Positions 45,675 to 55,650 of a stretch of DNA of 64,000 nucleotides are shown here, in pieces. Within the stretch, counting starts at the first letter, position 1; every line of letters begins with the position of its first letter. Both the position numbers and the translations under genes were made by a program. Under the pieces are notes generated by a model that saw only the letters and a program-made list of their open reading frames with translations, made no database searches and was not told the origin of the DNA. Source of the stretch: Geoalkalibacter halelectricus (GTDB lineage: Bacteria; Desulfobacterota; Desulfuromonadia; Desulfuromonadales; Geoalkalibacteraceae); contig NZ_CP092109.1 of assembly GCF_025263685.1 (NCBI RefSeq), forward strand, positions 186,001 through 250,000. Reading direction: 5' to 3'.

Positions 45675-48600
45675 TCAATTTTCATAGCGCTTGCGATAGA
45701 CGGCGTAAAAGGCCACCGGGACCACCACCAGGGTGAAGAGGGTCGAGGAAAACAGGCCGAAGATCAGCGCCCAGGCCAGACCGGAGAAAATGGGATCGAG
45801 GGTGATGGGCCAGGCGCCCAGGGCGGTGGTTAATGCGGTCAGCACGATGGGACGCAGCCGCACGGCGCCGCTTTCGAGGATGGCGTCACGCAGGGCCAGG
45901 CCTTCCTTGAGAGCGCCGCGGATGAAGTCGATGAGCACCACGGCGTTGCGGATCACGATGCCGCCCAGGGCAATCATGCCGATCATGCCCGTGGCGGTGA
46001 AAAACACCGGATCGGCAAAACCGCCCACGGGGCGGTCGAGCAGCAGGTTGAGAAACCAGAATCCCGGCATGATGCCGATCACCGTCAGCGGCACCGCAAG
46101 CAGAATCAGCAACGGCAGAAAAAACGATCCGGTCTGCAAGGCCAACAGGATGTAGACGCCCACCATGGCCGCGCCAAAGGCCAAACCCAGATCGCGAAAC
46201 ACCCGCAGGGTGATTTCCCATTCGCCTTCGCCCGCCCACTCGACCTCGATGCCCGCCGGCAGAGGCTCGTCCCGCAGACGTTTTTGCAGATCGAGAATCG
46301 CTTCGCCGGGCGCCTGGCCCGCCATTTCCGCCGTGACATAAACCACCGGGCGAAGATTCTTGTGGTAGATGGTCTGGGCTTCGGACACCTGCTCGAAGCG
46401 GCCCAATTCCACCAGCGGCACGGGTATTCCCGCACTGCCCACCAGGGCCAGTTGCCCCAGGGCCGCGGAGCCGGCGCGTTGGGCGCGAGGCGCGATCAGG
46501 TTGATGCGCAGGGGCTGGCGCTCATCGTCGAGGTGCAAGGTCGCCGGCGACGCGCCGCCGACGGCCAGGGCCAGGGTCTGGACGAGGGCGGCGGTGTCGA
46601 TGCCGTGCAGGGCGGCCTTTTCCTTGTCCGGAATAAAATCCAGGCGATAGCGCGCGGCTTCGATGGTGCTGTCGACATCCACCACGAAGGGTTCCTCGGC
46701 CATGAGGCGATGCACCCGCAGGGCCGCATCCTGCAATTGGGCGTAGCCCACCCCCGGCGCACCGTAGATTTCCGCCACCACCGTCGCCAGCACCGGGGGC
46801 CCCGGCGGCGTTTCGACGATCTTCAGGGCGGCGCCGTGAGCGCGGGCGAGATCTTCGAGATCGGCGCGCAGGCGCAGGGCCAGGGCATGGCTTTGCATGC
46901 GCCGCTCGCTCTTGTCGGCCAGGTTGATGCGAATGTCGGCCAGGTGCGGCTCGCCGCGCAGATAGTAATGGCGCACCATGCCGTTGAAATCCATGGGCGA
47001 TGGCGTGCCGACATAGGAGACAAAGTTGGTCACCTCGGGCACGCCGCGCAAAAAGTCCTCGAAATCGCGCACCATGCGGTCGGTGGCTTCCAGGGTGGCG
47101 CCCTCGGGCAGATCAAGCACCAGTTGCAACTCGTTTTTGTTGTCGAAGGGCAGCATTTTCAAGGGCACCAGCCGCAACAGCGGCAGGGCCAAGGCCAGGG
47201 CCAGCAGCAGCAGAATCCCTCCGACCAGGGCCCAGCGCCACAGCCGCGCGCCGAGAAACGGGCCGACCACCCGGGCGTAGCCCCTGCGCAGCCAGTCGGG
47301 AACCACGTCCTGCCCATCCCCAGCCTCAGCCGTGGAGTTTTCCACCCGGCCGCGAATCAGGGTATAGGCCAGCCAGGGCACCAGGGTCAGGGCCGCCAGG
47401 GTGGAAAAAGTGACGGTGAGGGGCACGTTGGCGGCCATGGGCGCCATGTACGGACCCATCATCCCGGTGATGAAGAACATGGGGGTAAAGGAGATGATGA
47501 TCGCCAGGGTCGAGAGGATCACCGGCGGCAGCACTTCGCCGACGGCGAACAGGGTGGCCGCGAAGGGGTTCCGGCGTCTGGCGAGGATGTGGCGCTGAAT
47601 GTTGTCGACGTTGGTGATGGGATCATCCACCACCAGGCCCAGGGAGAGAATCAGGGCGAAGAGGGTGACGCGGTTGATGGTGTAGCCGAGCAGGTAATTG
47701 ACGAACAGCGCCAGGGCAAAGCTCACCGGCACCGCCAAGGCCACGATCAGCGCCTCGCGCCGGCCGAGGGTCATGGCGAGCAGCACCACCACCGTGGCCA
47801 CGGCGAAAAACAACGAGGTCAGCAGGTCGTTGACTTTTTGCTGGGCGGTCTGGCCGTAATTGCGGGTGACCTCCACCTGCACGTCGTCGGGGATCACCGT
47901 GCCGCGCAGCTGAGCGAGCCGCGCAAGGATCGCATCGGCGACCTCCACCGCATTGCTGCCCTTTTTCTTGGCCAGGGCCAGGGTCACGGCGGGATAGGTG
48001 CCGTAGGCCGCCGCCGGTGAGATTTCATCGGCGGGGAAGTGGGCGGCGGGATGATCGGGATTGCGCTCCAGGAACAGAAGGGAAAAGCCGATGCGCGAAT
48101 AGTTTGAGGGCTCCTCGGGCCCGTCGAGAACCCGCGCCACGTCGCGCAGATAAACGGGGCGCCCGGCATGGACGCCGACCACCAGGGATTCCACCTCACG
48201 CACGCTCTGCAAAAAGGCGCTCGCACTGACCCCGATGCTGAGATCCTGCTGATCGAACCGCCCGGCGCGCACCGCCGCGTCGGCGGCGCTCAGGCTTTGG
48301 CTGACCTGCAGGGGGGAGATGCCGCGCGCGGCAAGCCGTGTCGCGTCGAGTTCGACACGCACCTCGCGGTCGCGCCCCCCGATCAGTTCCGAGCGCGAGA
48401 TGTCCTCGACCTCGGTGAGCCGCGCCAGGGCCTCCTGGCCGATGCGCCGCAGCTCATAATCGCTGTAATGGCGCGAATAGAGGGTCAGGTTGACGATGGG
48501 GACGTCGTCGATTTCCACCGGGCGGATCAGCCAGCCGGTCACGATGGGCGGCGCCTGGTCGATGTTCATGCTGATCTTGTTGTGCAGCTTGACCAGGGAT

Positions 48601-48938
48601 CGCTCGCGATCCTCGCCCACATGAAAACGCACGGTGACCAGGGCCTGGCCGTCGCGCGACATGGAGTAGACGTATTCCACCCCGTCGATTTGCCACAGCA
48701 GCTTTTCCAGGGGCGTGGCGACCAGTTGCTCGACCTCGCGGGCCGAAGCGCCCGGCGCCTGAACGAACACGTCGGCCAGGGGCACCACGATCTGCGGCTC
48801 TTCCTCGCGCGGCGTCAGCAATAACGCCGCCACCCCCAGGCTCAGGGCCAGGATCATGAGCAGCACCGGCGGTTGGGTGCGTAAGAAGGGCGCCACCAGA
48901 CGCTCGACCAGGCCCCTGGGCGCGGCCCGCTCGCTCAT
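45675..48938 (-). CDS. RND-family efflux pump, inner-membrane permease (second system)
   Basis: A 1087-residue RND transporter with 12 transmembrane helices and two periplasmic loops. The helix-4 proton-relay pair is kept, but in the variant context LGLVVDDPITNVDNIQRH (normally DDAIVVVEN). The second half has MIALGGIVIRNAVVLIDFIRGALKEG. It is quite distinct from the pump at 22725 and belongs to a less studied AcrB-related branch; the substrate cannot be assigned. Its start overlaps the adaptor stop by ATGA, making it the last gene of the minus-strand operon. Confidence 0.93.
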   Translation of the reverse strand: MSERAAPRGLVERLVAPFLRTQPPVLLMILALSLGVAALLLTPREEEPQIVVPLADVFVQAPGASAREVEQLVATPLEKLLWQIDGVEYVYSMSRDGQALVTVRFHVGEDRERSLVKLHNKISMNIDQAPPIVTGWLIRPVEIDDVPIVNLTLYSRHYSDYELRRIGQEALARLTEVEDISRSELIGGRDREVRVELDATRLAARGISPLQVSQSLSAADAAVRAGRFDQQDLSIGVSASAFLQSVREVESLVVGVHAGRPVYLRDVARVLDGPEEPSNYSRIGFSLLFLERNPDHPAAHFPADEISPAAAYGTYPAVTLALAKKKGSNAVEVADAILARLAQLRGTVIPDDVQVEVTRNYGQTAQQKVNDLLTSLFFAVATVVVLLAMTLGRREALIVALAVPVSFALALFVNYLLGYTINRVTLFALILSLGLVVDDPITNVDNIQRHILARRRNPFAATLFAVGEVLPPVILSTLAIIISFTPMFFITGMMGPYMAPMAANVPLTVTFSTLAALTLVPWLAYTLIRGRVENSTAEAGDGQDVVPDWLRRGYARVVGPFLGARLWRWALVGGILLLLALALALPLLRLVPLKMLPFDNKNELQLVLDLPEGATLEATDRMVRDFEDFLRGVPEVTNFVSYVGTPSPMDFNGMVRHYYLRGEPHLADIRINLADKSERRMQSHALALRLRADLEDLARAHGAALKIVETPPGPPVLATVVAEIYGAPGVGYAQLQDAALRVHRLMAEEPFVVDVDSTIEAARYRLDFIPDKEKAALHGIDTAALVQTLALAVGGASPATLHLDDERQPLRINLIAPRAQRAGSAALGQLALVGSAGIPVPLVELGRFEQVSEAQTIYHKNLRPVVYVTAEMAGQAPGEAILDLQKRLRDEPLPAGIEVEWAGEGEWEITLRVFRDLGLAFGAAMVGVYILLALQTGSFFLPLLILLAVPLTVIGIMPGFWFLNLLLDRPVGGFADPVFFTATGMIGMIALGGIVIRNAVVLIDFIRGALKEGLALRDAILESGAVRLRPIVLTALTTALGAWPITLDPIFSGLAWALIFGLFSSTLFTLVVVPVAFYAVYRKRYEN

Positions 48939-50092
48939 GGTCGGGCTCCCTCGATCAGCAGGATCTCCTCACCCCTGAGGCCGGAGAGAATCTCCACATC
49001 CGCGCCGATGCGCGCGCCCGTGGTCACCAGCAGAACCCGCACCCGCTCCTGATCGAGAATGCGCACCATCTCCAACTGCCCGACGCGGCGCACCGCCTCC
49101 GCCGGCGCCAGCACCGCCGGACGCGGATCGAGGGGCACCTCCAGGCGCCCGAACATGCCGGGGTAGAGAGACGGCACACCGGGAGGCAAGCCGACCTTGA
49201 CCAGGAAACTGCGGGCCGCGGGATCGGCGGCGGGCACCATTTCCTCGACGCGGCCGGGGAGATTGCGGCCCGCGATTTCGACGGCGACTTCCTGGCCCAG
49301 GGTCAAGCGCTCGATCAACCCCTCGGGCACCAGGGCTTCGAGACGCAGCAGCGCCTCGCCCTGAAGGGTGAGCAGGATTTTGCCGGGCATGGCCAGATCG
49401 CCCGGGTCGACCCGCCGCTCCACCACCTGACCGGCCAGGGGGCTGAGAATTCTCGCGTAACCAAGGCCCACCTCGGCCTCCTCGAGCCGGCGTTCGGCCT
49501 GGCCGATTCGCGCGCGCGCCTGGGCCACGCTGGCCTCGGCCTGGGCGTGCGCGGCCTGCGCCTGGCGCCATTCGGCCTCGGCCTGCTCCAGGGCCTGGGC
49601 GGTCGCCGCCTGGGCGGCAAAAAAAGTGCGGATGCGCTCATGCTGCGCCCGCGCCCGCGCGTATACCGCCTCGGCGGCCTCCACCTGGCGCTCGGCCTGG
49701 ACCTGCTGCTGGCGGGCGGCGCTCAGGGCTTCTGCGGCCTGCTGGTAGCGGGCGCGCAACTCCCGGTCATCGAGTTCGAGTAGCAACTGGCCCGCGGCGA
49801 CCTGTTCGCCGGAGCGCACCGCCACGCTTTTCACCCGGCTCATGACCTGGGCCGCGACCTGCCCGGTGGTGCGCGCCCGCACCGTGCCGACCGCTGCGTG
49901 GGTCTGGGGCAGCAGCACCTGGCGCACCGGCACGCGCACCTCGGTGTCACCCACCGCGGGATGCTCGACGGAACGCGCATCCTCCGGCCCGATCAAGCCG
50001 GTTCGAAACACGCCGCCCATGTAGAGAATCAGAAACACCAAGGCCAGGATACCGAGCAATATCGGCGCCAGGCGCTTAAGGGTCTTGCCCAT
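48935..50092 (-). CDS. RND efflux periplasmic adaptor (second system)
   Basis: A 385-residue membrane fusion protein. An N-terminal transmembrane anchor (LAPILLGILALVFLILYMGG) is followed by two lipoyl halves separated by a long Ala/Gln/Glu-rich coiled coil (about residues 115-190), then the beta-barrel. ATG 50092 is chosen because GAGAGG lies upstream and it overlaps the TolC stop by 17 bases; further upstream codons lie inside the TolC gene. It links the pump to the TolC-like channel. Confidence 0.92.
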   Translation of the reverse strand: MGKTLKRLAPILLGILALVFLILYMGGVFRTGLIGPEDARSVEHPAVGDTEVRVPVRQVLLPQTHAAVGTVRARTTGQVAAQVMSRVKSVAVRSGEQVAAGQLLLELDDRELRARYQQAAEALSAARQQQVQAERQVEAAEAVYARARAQHERIRTFFAAQAATAQALEQAEAEWRQAQAAHAQAEASVAQARARIGQAERRLEEAEVGLGYARILSPLAGQVVERRVDPGDLAMPGKILLTLQGEALLRLEALVPEGLIERLTLGQEVAVEIAGRNLPGRVEEMVPAADPAARSFLVKVGLPPGVPSLYPGMFGRLEVPLDPRPAVLAPAEAVRRVGQLEMVRILDQERVRVLLVTTGARIGADVEILSGLRGEEILLIEGARP

Positions 50093-51485
50093 GATTGAAC
50101 CTCTCCGTCGCGGGTCCGGCGGTTGCTTCGGCTCCCGAAAGCGGCCGCCAGTCTCCCATGGCCCGGGCCAGTTCGGCCTGGGCGCGTTGATGATCGCGGC
50201 GCGCGGCGGACGCATTGACCCGCGCCCGCGCCCAGGCCAGCTCGGCATCGAGATAGCGGGTCACCTCCACGGCGCCCCCGTCGAACTGAACGCGCACCTG
50301 GGTAAAAGCCTCCTCGGCATGAGCCAGGGCCGCCTCGGCCAGATCCAAATTGGCGCGGTGCTCCTCGAGGTCGAGCCAGGCCTGGCGCACCTCGAATTCC
50401 ACCGCCTGGCGCATGCGCCGCTGGGCGGCACGGCTCTCCTGGGTCTGACCCAAGGCGTGCGCTTCACGCGCACGGGTGGTGAAGCCGGAAAAGAGATTCC
50501 AACTGAGCCGCGCGCCGAACGTCCAATTGAGCTGGTCGTCGTTGTAGGCAAAATCGGGATCATCGTGATAAAGACGCGCCTGAACATCCAGCCGGGGAAG
50601 ATATTCCGCCCGCGCCAGACGCTCCTCCAACCGCGCCAGCTCGCGCGCTCCGGCCGCCGCGGCCAACTCGGGACGCTGCTCCAGGGCGCGCCGCAGCGCC
50701 TGGGAATAGTCCTCGGGCAAGGGAAAATCCGGTTCTTCATCGCGCGGCTCAAAGGCCGTGGCGGCATCGCGGCCCAAAAGAATCGCCAGGGCCGCCTGCA
50801 AGCGCTGGCTGGCCGCGGCAGCGCGCACCCTGTCGGCGCGTGCCTCGGCCAGCCGCACTTGCAGGGACAAAAGCTCCGAGCGCAGCAGGCTGCCGCCCCG
50901 CAAACGCACCTCGGCCAGATCCACTTCCCGCTCAAGCACGGCAACGCTTTGGCGGGCGATGTCGCCGCGATCACGGGCCGAAAGCATGGCCAGATAGGTA
51001 TCGACCACCGCCGCGCTTAAATCGTTGTGCTCGGTTTGATAGGCATGGCGGGCCTGCTCGAACCGCGTTTCGGCCTGGCTGAAACGCAACCGGTCACGGC
51101 CTCCGGCGTAGACGTTGAGGCGCGCCTCAAGGTAGCTTTCGAAATTCTCAAAGCGTCCGGGATGGTTGAAGTCGACGTTTTCCGGCAGTTGGCGGGCATC
51201 GATGGTTTTGAACAGGTAGGCCGAGGGGGCATCGCCGCGCAGGTATTCAAGACCGGCATCCAGGCGCGGCCAAAAGGCCGCGCGGGCCTCATCGCGGGCC
51301 GCGCGGGCCTGGGCGATGCGCCCCCGGGCTTCCTCCAGGGCGGGGTTGTCGTCCCACGCCAGGGCCAGGGCCTGCTCCAGGGTCAGAGGCTGGTCCGCCT
51401 GGGCCGCAAGGGGCAGCCCCATCCACAACCCCATCCAGACCCCGACCCAGATCTTTGCGCGGATCCAACGAAACAAATTATTCAT
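50076..51485 (-). CDS. TolC-family outer-membrane efflux protein (second system)
   Basis: A 469-residue channel with an N-terminal signal (cleavage after AAQA). Two OEP repeats follow (LTLEQALALAWDDNPALEEARGRI and a second from about residue 255), with long coiled-coil helices. It is the first gene of a tolC-MFP-RND operon, the reverse of the pump-last order only in lacking a regulator. ATG 51485 is very close to GGAGG; GGGA seven bases upstream, or the TTG three codons on, are alternatives for initiation. Confidence 0.9.
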   Translation of the reverse strand: MNNLFRWIRAKIWVGVWMGLWMGLPLAAQADQPLTLEQALALAWDDNPALEEARGRIAQARAARDEARAAFWPRLDAGLEYLRGDAPSAYLFKTIDARQLPENVDFNHPGRFENFESYLEARLNVYAGGRDRLRFSQAETRFEQARHAYQTEHNDLSAAVVDTYLAMLSARDRGDIARQSVAVLEREVDLAEVRLRGGSLLRSELLSLQVRLAEARADRVRAAAASQRLQAALAILLGRDAATAFEPRDEEPDFPLPEDYSQALRRALEQRPELAAAAGARELARLEERLARAEYLPRLDVQARLYHDDPDFAYNDDQLNWTFGARLSWNLFSGFTTRAREAHALGQTQESRAAQRRMRQAVEFEVRQAWLDLEEHRANLDLAEAALAHAEEAFTQVRVQFDGGAVEVTRYLDAELAWARARVNASAARRDHQRAQAELARAMGDWRPLSGAEATAGPATERFNHGQDP

Positions 51486-51535
51486 GCCTCCATCCCTGCG
51501 GCAAAACACCTTAAATGACGTCGACTTACCGCAAA

Positions 51536-51563
51536 AGTGTAAGCCAGCAACCGGGGATGTCAA
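51536..51563 (-). promoter_or_regulatory. Promoter of the second efflux operon
   Basis: Minus strand TTGACA (51563-51558), a 16-base spacer, TACACT (51541-51536), about 50 bases before the TolC start. In the 340-base gap 51486-51825 the only other signal is TTGGCAC (51711-51717), a sigma-54 -24 box with a poor -12 (ATGAA), upstream of the histidine kinase. Confidence 0.65.
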
Positions 51564-51825
51564 GCAATGGTCACCCGCCAGGCGTGCTTAGGTATATGAA
51601 AAAACAAACTTTTTTCTTTCCCGGCAAACCATCGGCCTTCTCCGCTAAAAAACTCCCAAAACACATGCAGGTTTGAAGCTCTACCTTTGCATCAGACAGG
51701 ACTTAAATCCTTGGCACAAAACATGAAAATGATCCTGTCCGCACCCACCAACCTGCCGTTGAGGTCAATATTTTGAATCACCACCAAGCGAAACACCTTC
51801 CGATCTCTCCCAAGGCAGAGGCCCC

Positions 51826-53499
51826 ATGAGCGACTGGCTGATTCCCTCGCAGATCGCCTCGCTGTGCGGCAGCGCCGTACTGGTTGTGGTCTTCGCCTCC
51901 CTGTTCGCCCGCGACCGCAAGCCCCATCTGGCCCTTTGGGCCTGGTGTTGGGCCTTCTATGCCCTGTGCTTCGCCCTGGCCCTGACCGCCGCGGCCTTTC
52001 CCCGCGCCGATGCCCTGTTATCTGCCCGCGAACTGAGCCTGGTGGTCAGCTCCTTGCTGCTGGTGGCCGGCGGACACGCCTTTGTGGGCCGCAAGCTGCC
52101 GAGATTTTGGCAGGCCCTGGCCCTGCTCGCTACGCTCTGGACGCCGTTGGCGCTGAGCACCGGTTCCCTGGTGCATCTGCTTCCCGTTTATCTCTTTCAC
52201 GCCCTGGTCGCCATCACCACGGGCCTGCTTATTCTGCGCGCCACCGAGTTTTATGCCTTCGGTCGCTACCTCACCGGCGGGGTCCTCATCCTCTGGGGCC
52301 TGCACCGGGCCAACTACCCGTTGCTCGCCTCCATCCCCGAAATCGCCCCCTGGGGTTTTTTGCTCGGGGCTTTTTTCAGCTTTGCCTCGGCCGGCGGCAT
52401 CATTCTGATTCACTTCGCCCGCGCCTGCGACGCCGCCGAGGACAGTCGCCGCCTCAGCCAGACCCTGCTCGATGCCATTGCCGACCCCCTGGTTCTGCTC
52501 AGCGCCGATTTGCGCGTGCAGTGGAGCAACCAGGGCGCCTGGCGGCACCTGTCCCCGGCCCTGGAAACTCCCGCCGGGCGCCGCTGCTTCGAGCTGTGGC
52601 GCGGGCGCGACCAGCCCTGCCGGCCCTGCCCAGCCCGTAGCAGCTTCGACACGGGCACCTCTGCCGATCTGCAACTGGAAACGGAGGACGGGCGCAACTG
52701 GGCGGTGCGCGCCTTTCCCGTTCCCGGAAAAGCCCCCGGCAAGGTGGTCGGGGTCATTTTGCATTTCGAGGATCAGGCCCCCAAGCGCGAGAGCAGCCGC
52801 CAGGCGCAGCTCGCCGCCCTGGGCGAGCTCTCCGCCGGGGTCGCCCACGAGATCAACAATCCCATCAACGGCATCATCAATTACGCCGAGCTGCTCGGCG
52901 ATACCCTGCCGCCCGCGGGGAGCGAGGCCGACCTGGCGCGCCGCATCGGGAGCGAAGCCGAACGCATCGCCACCATCGTGCGCAACCTGCTGCGCTTTGC
53001 CCGGGACAGCCGCGAGGACAAGGAGGCGGTGCTGCTCTATGAAATTCTTCTCGATACCCTGGTGCTGTTCGAGGCGCAGTTGCGCCGCCATGGGGTCGAA
53101 ACTCTGATCGACATGGCCCCTGATCTGCCGGCGGTGCGGGTACACCCGGAGCAGATCCAGCAGGTGTTTCTCAATCTGCTCAGCAACGCCCTGTTCGCCC
53201 TCAACGAAAAATTCGCCGTCGGAGCCGCCGGTAAGCAGATCGAGATCTCGGCGACCCGCATCGAGGAGGAGGGCCAGGCTCTGCTGCGCACCTGCATTCA
53301 CGATCGGGGAGCGGGCATCGCCGTCGAGCACCTGGCGAAGGTCATGAACCCGTTTTTCACCACCAAGCCACCGGGCAAGGGCACCGGACTGGGCTTGTCC
53401 ATCAGCCACGGCATCGTGCGCGATCACGGCGGGCGACTCGCCATCGAAAGCCACGCGGGTGAATGGACCCGCGTCACCCTGGATCTGCCCTGCGCCTGA
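51826..53499 (+). CDS. Membrane sensor histidine kinase (NtrB/PAS type)
   Basis: A 557-residue kinase. Seven or so N-terminal transmembrane helices (residues 5-205) form the input domain. A PAS-like segment (LLDAIADPLVLLSADLRVQWSNQ) has a short Cys pair (CRPC). The phosphoacceptor is in ELSAGVAHEINNPINGIINY, and the ATPase domain carries NLLSNALFAL, DRGAGI, FFTTKPPGKGTGLGL. It is followed 16 bases later by a sigma-54 response regulator, its obvious partner. The seven-helix input suggests a membrane-soluble or small-molecule signal; which one is unknown. Confidence 0.93.
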   Translation: MSDWLIPSQIASLCGSAVLVVVFASLFARDRKPHLALWAWCWAFYALCFALALTAAAFPRADALLSARELSLVVSSLLLVAGGHAFVGRKLPRFWQALALLATLWTPLALSTGSLVHLLPVYLFHALVAITTGLLILRATEFYAFGRYLTGGVLILWGLHRANYPLLASIPEIAPWGFLLGAFFSFASAGGIILIHFARACDAAEDSRRLSQTLLDAIADPLVLLSADLRVQWSNQGAWRHLSPALETPAGRRCFELWRGRDQPCRPCPARSSFDTGTSADLQLETEDGRNWAVRAFPVPGKAPGKVVGVILHFEDQAPKRESSRQAQLAALGELSAGVAHEINNPINGIINYAELLGDTLPPAGSEADLARRIGSEAERIATIVRNLLRFARDSREDKEAVLLYEILLDTLVLFEAQLRRHGVETLIDMAPDLPAVRVHPEQIQQVFLNLLSNALFALNEKFAVGAAGKQIEISATRIEEEGQALLRTCIHDRGAGIAVEHLAKVMNPFFTTKPPGKGTGLGLSISHGIVRDHGGRLAIESHAGEWTRVTLDLPCA

Positions 53500-53515
53500 A
53501 CCTAAAGGATTTTCC

Positions 53516-55183
53516 ATGTCCCAGCACATTCTGATCGTCGATGACGAAGAAAGCATCCGCTATACCTTTTCGCGTTTCCTGTTGGCCCCGGGGCGGACGG
53601 TGGAGGTGGCGCATAGCTACGAGGAGGCGCTGGAGAAGCTAACGACCTGCGCCTTTGATCTGATTTTCTGCGACATTCTTCTCGGCGGACGCAGCGGCAT
53701 CAATCTTCTCGAGGAGGTCCGGCGGCGCGGCCTCTATTTGCCGGTGGTCATGATCACCGGCGCTCCCGAGGTGGACAGCGCCACCGAGGCCCTGCGCCTG
53801 GGGGCCTACGATTATCTCGCCAAGCCGGTGCGGCGCGAGGCGCTGCTGCGCATTGCCGACAAGGCCCTGCAGTACAAGGCGCTGCGCGATGAAAAGGAGA
53901 AGCTTCAGGCGGATCTGCAGGCCGTGTTCCGCAGCGTCAAGGACGCCATCCTCACCACGGACGGCGACCTGCGCCTGGTGCAGGCCAACGCGGCCGCCGG
54001 CCGCCTGTGCGGCATCTCCGCCGCCCGCGCGGGAGAATCCCTCGACCAGCTGGCACCCTGCGCGGACAGGTGTCTCGGGTTGCTGCGTCAGAGCCTGGAA
54101 AGCCGCCGCACCCTGGAGCGCGAGCGCATCGAATGCGTACATCCGCGCCACGGACGGCGCATCGTGTCAGTGTCCGCCTCACCCCTGCGCGGCGCCCAGG
54201 GCGAACATCGCGGCGCAATGCTGGTGGTCCGCGACGAAACCCGGCTCGACGCCCTGGAACGCCGCATCGGCGAGCGCTCCAGCTTTCATGGCCTGGTGGG
54301 CACCAGCGCGCCCATGCAGGAGGTCTATGCATTGCTCGAAACCCTCGCCGAGGTCCCCACCACGGTGCTGATTACCGGGGAGAGCGGCACGGGCAAAGAA
54401 CTGGTGGCGCGCGCCCTGCACGATGGGGGACCGCGCCGGGACGGACCCCTGATTCGCGTCAACTGCGCGGCGCTTTCGGAGAACCTGCTGGAGAGCGAAC
54501 TCTTTGGCCATGTACGCGGCGCGTTCACCGGCGCCGTCAAGGACAAGGTGGGGCGTTTCGAGGCGGCGCACGGCGGCACCCTGTTTCTGGATGAGATCGG
54601 CGACATCACCCCCGCCCTGCAACTGCGCCTGCTGCGCGTGCTGCAGGAAAAGGAAATCGAGCGGGTCGGCGCGAATCGCTCGATCCCCGTGGACGTGCGG
54701 GTGGTCGCGGCGACCAATCAGAACCTGACCGAGAAGATCCGGCGCGGTGAATTCCGCGAGGATTTGTTTTACCGCCTCAAGGTGGTAACGGTGAAGCTGC
54801 CGCCCCTGCGGGAGCGGCGCGAGGATATCGCTCCCCTGGCGGCGCATTTTCTCGCGCAGTTCAATGAAAAGCTCGGCCGCGACATCCGCGACCTCTCGCC
54901 CGAGGCGCACAAGGCCCTGCTGGCCCATCCCTGGCCGGGCAACGTACGCGAGCTGCAGCATGCCCTGGAGCACGCCTGCATCCTGTGCCGCAATGGTCGC
55001 ATCGAGGTCGCTCATCTGCCGGCGGAAATCATCACCGCGGCCGCCACCGCGGATCAGGCCATCAGTCCGGCGGCTATTCAGCGCGCCCTGCACGCCGCCG
55101 GGGGCAATAAAACCCAGGCGGCGCGGATGCTCGGTATCAGCCGACGCACGGTCTACCGCAAACTCGAGGAGGACCAGGGCTGA
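53516..55183 (+). CDS. Sigma-54-dependent response regulator (NtrC family, with PAS domain)
   Basis: A 555-residue activator. Receiver domain 1-125 (VDDEESIRYTF, phosphoacceptor Asp in FCDILLGG, Lys in YLAKPVRR). A PAS domain spans about 130-245, less common in this class. The AAA+ domain has Walker A GESGTGKE, the sigma-54 contact loop GAFTGA, and Walker B LFLDEIGD. A Fis-type helix-turn-helix closes the protein (NKTQAARMLGISRRTVYRKL). ATG 53516 follows AAAGGA. It acts with the kinase upstream; nearby sigma-54-like sites at 35051 and 55362 are possible but unproven targets. Confidence 0.95.
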   Translation: MSQHILIVDDEESIRYTFSRFLLAPGRTVEVAHSYEEALEKLTTCAFDLIFCDILLGGRSGINLLEEVRRRGLYLPVVMITGAPEVDSATEALRLGAYDYLAKPVRREALLRIADKALQYKALRDEKEKLQADLQAVFRSVKDAILTTDGDLRLVQANAAAGRLCGISAARAGESLDQLAPCADRCLGLLRQSLESRRTLERERIECVHPRHGRRIVSVSASPLRGAQGEHRGAMLVVRDETRLDALERRIGERSSFHGLVGTSAPMQEVYALLETLAEVPTTVLITGESGTGKELVARALHDGGPRRDGPLIRVNCAALSENLLESELFGHVRGAFTGAVKDKVGRFEAAHGGTLFLDEIGDITPALQLRLLRVLQEKEIERVGANRSIPVDVRVVAATNQNLTEKIRRGEFREDLFYRLKVVTVKLPPLRERREDIAPLAAHFLAQFNEKLGRDIRDLSPEAHKALLAHPWPGNVRELQHALEHACILCRNGRIEVAHLPAEIITAAATADQAISPAAIQRALHAAGGNKTQAARMLGISRRTVYRKLEEDQG

Positions 55184-55361
55184 GGACATTAAAACTGTGC
55201 CATGTCACACCTTCCGGGGCCGCCGCGGTGTGACAAGACACGGGGCAGAGGCCCGGCGGATTGCCGCCCCCGGGACCGGCTTATGCACGCAACCCTTTGA
55301 CAACAGAAAAAAATTCCTTCCCGCTTTGATTTTTTCCTCGGCCCTTTGCGCGGGGAATAAA

Positions 55362-55433
55362 ACGGCATGCTCCTTGAAAACACCTTGGGGGCGAGACGGG
55401 ATAAATCCCCGTGTCTCAAATTCCCAAGGAGCA
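55362..55433 (+). promoter_or_regulatory. Leader of the Cys-rich protein/chemoreceptor unit with anti-ribosome-site complement
   Basis: TGCTCCTTG (55368-55376) is an exact complement of CAAGGAGCA (55425-55433), which contains the ribosome-binding site of the gene at 55441. A GAGAC...GTCTC hairpin lies between. CGGCAT...TTGAA (55363-55378) also resembles a weak sigma-54 promoter with GA in place of GC. If that promoter is used, the complement would not be transcribed, so the two readings exclude each other. The gap 55184-55440 holds no other gene. Confidence 0.45.
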
Positions 55434-55440
55434 AGACGGC

Positions 55441-55650
55441 ATGCGCACCCCCCACCTTCCGGACAACTCAACGGCATCAACGGGTCGCTGTCCGCTGATT
55501 CGCGAGCCCCTGCCGCAATGCTATTGCTATGATTCCAGCAGCGCCAACATTGAGGCCATGATCCGTTTCTGCGGCGGCGATTATCACCAATGCCGCATCT
55601 ATCTACGTATTCTTCCGATTACCAATTCCCTGCCAAGGAGACAGCCTTGA
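55441..55650 (+). CDS. Small Cys-rich protein coupled to the chemoreceptor
   Basis: A 69-residue protein with five Cys: one near residue 17, CYC, and two single Cys in FCGG and QCRIY. The core ([20 protein letters not shown], then [15 protein letters not shown]) has the look of a metal or Fe-S binding mini-domain; I recall similar small proteins in Desulfuromonadales but cannot name a family. AAGGAG (55426-55431) lies nine bases before the ATG. Its TGA stop overlaps the TTG start of the chemoreceptor (TTGA, 55647-55650), so the two are translated as a pair. Function unknown. Confidence 0.7.
   Translation: MRTPHLPDNSTASTGRCPLIREPLPQCYCYDSSSANIEAMIRFCGGDYHQCRIYLRILPITNSLPRRQP

Noticed and set aside
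51711-51727. Sigma-54 promoter upstream of the histidine kinase
   Set aside because: The -24 half TTGGCAC is perfect but the -12 half reads ATGAA with GA in place of GC, which is a poor match. Not called.
55590-55646. ATG 55590 as start of the chemoreceptor, adding 19 residues
   Set aside because: The added stretch is polar, overlaps the Cys-rich small gene in another frame and has no ribosome site, while TTG 55647 sits six bases after AAGGAG.
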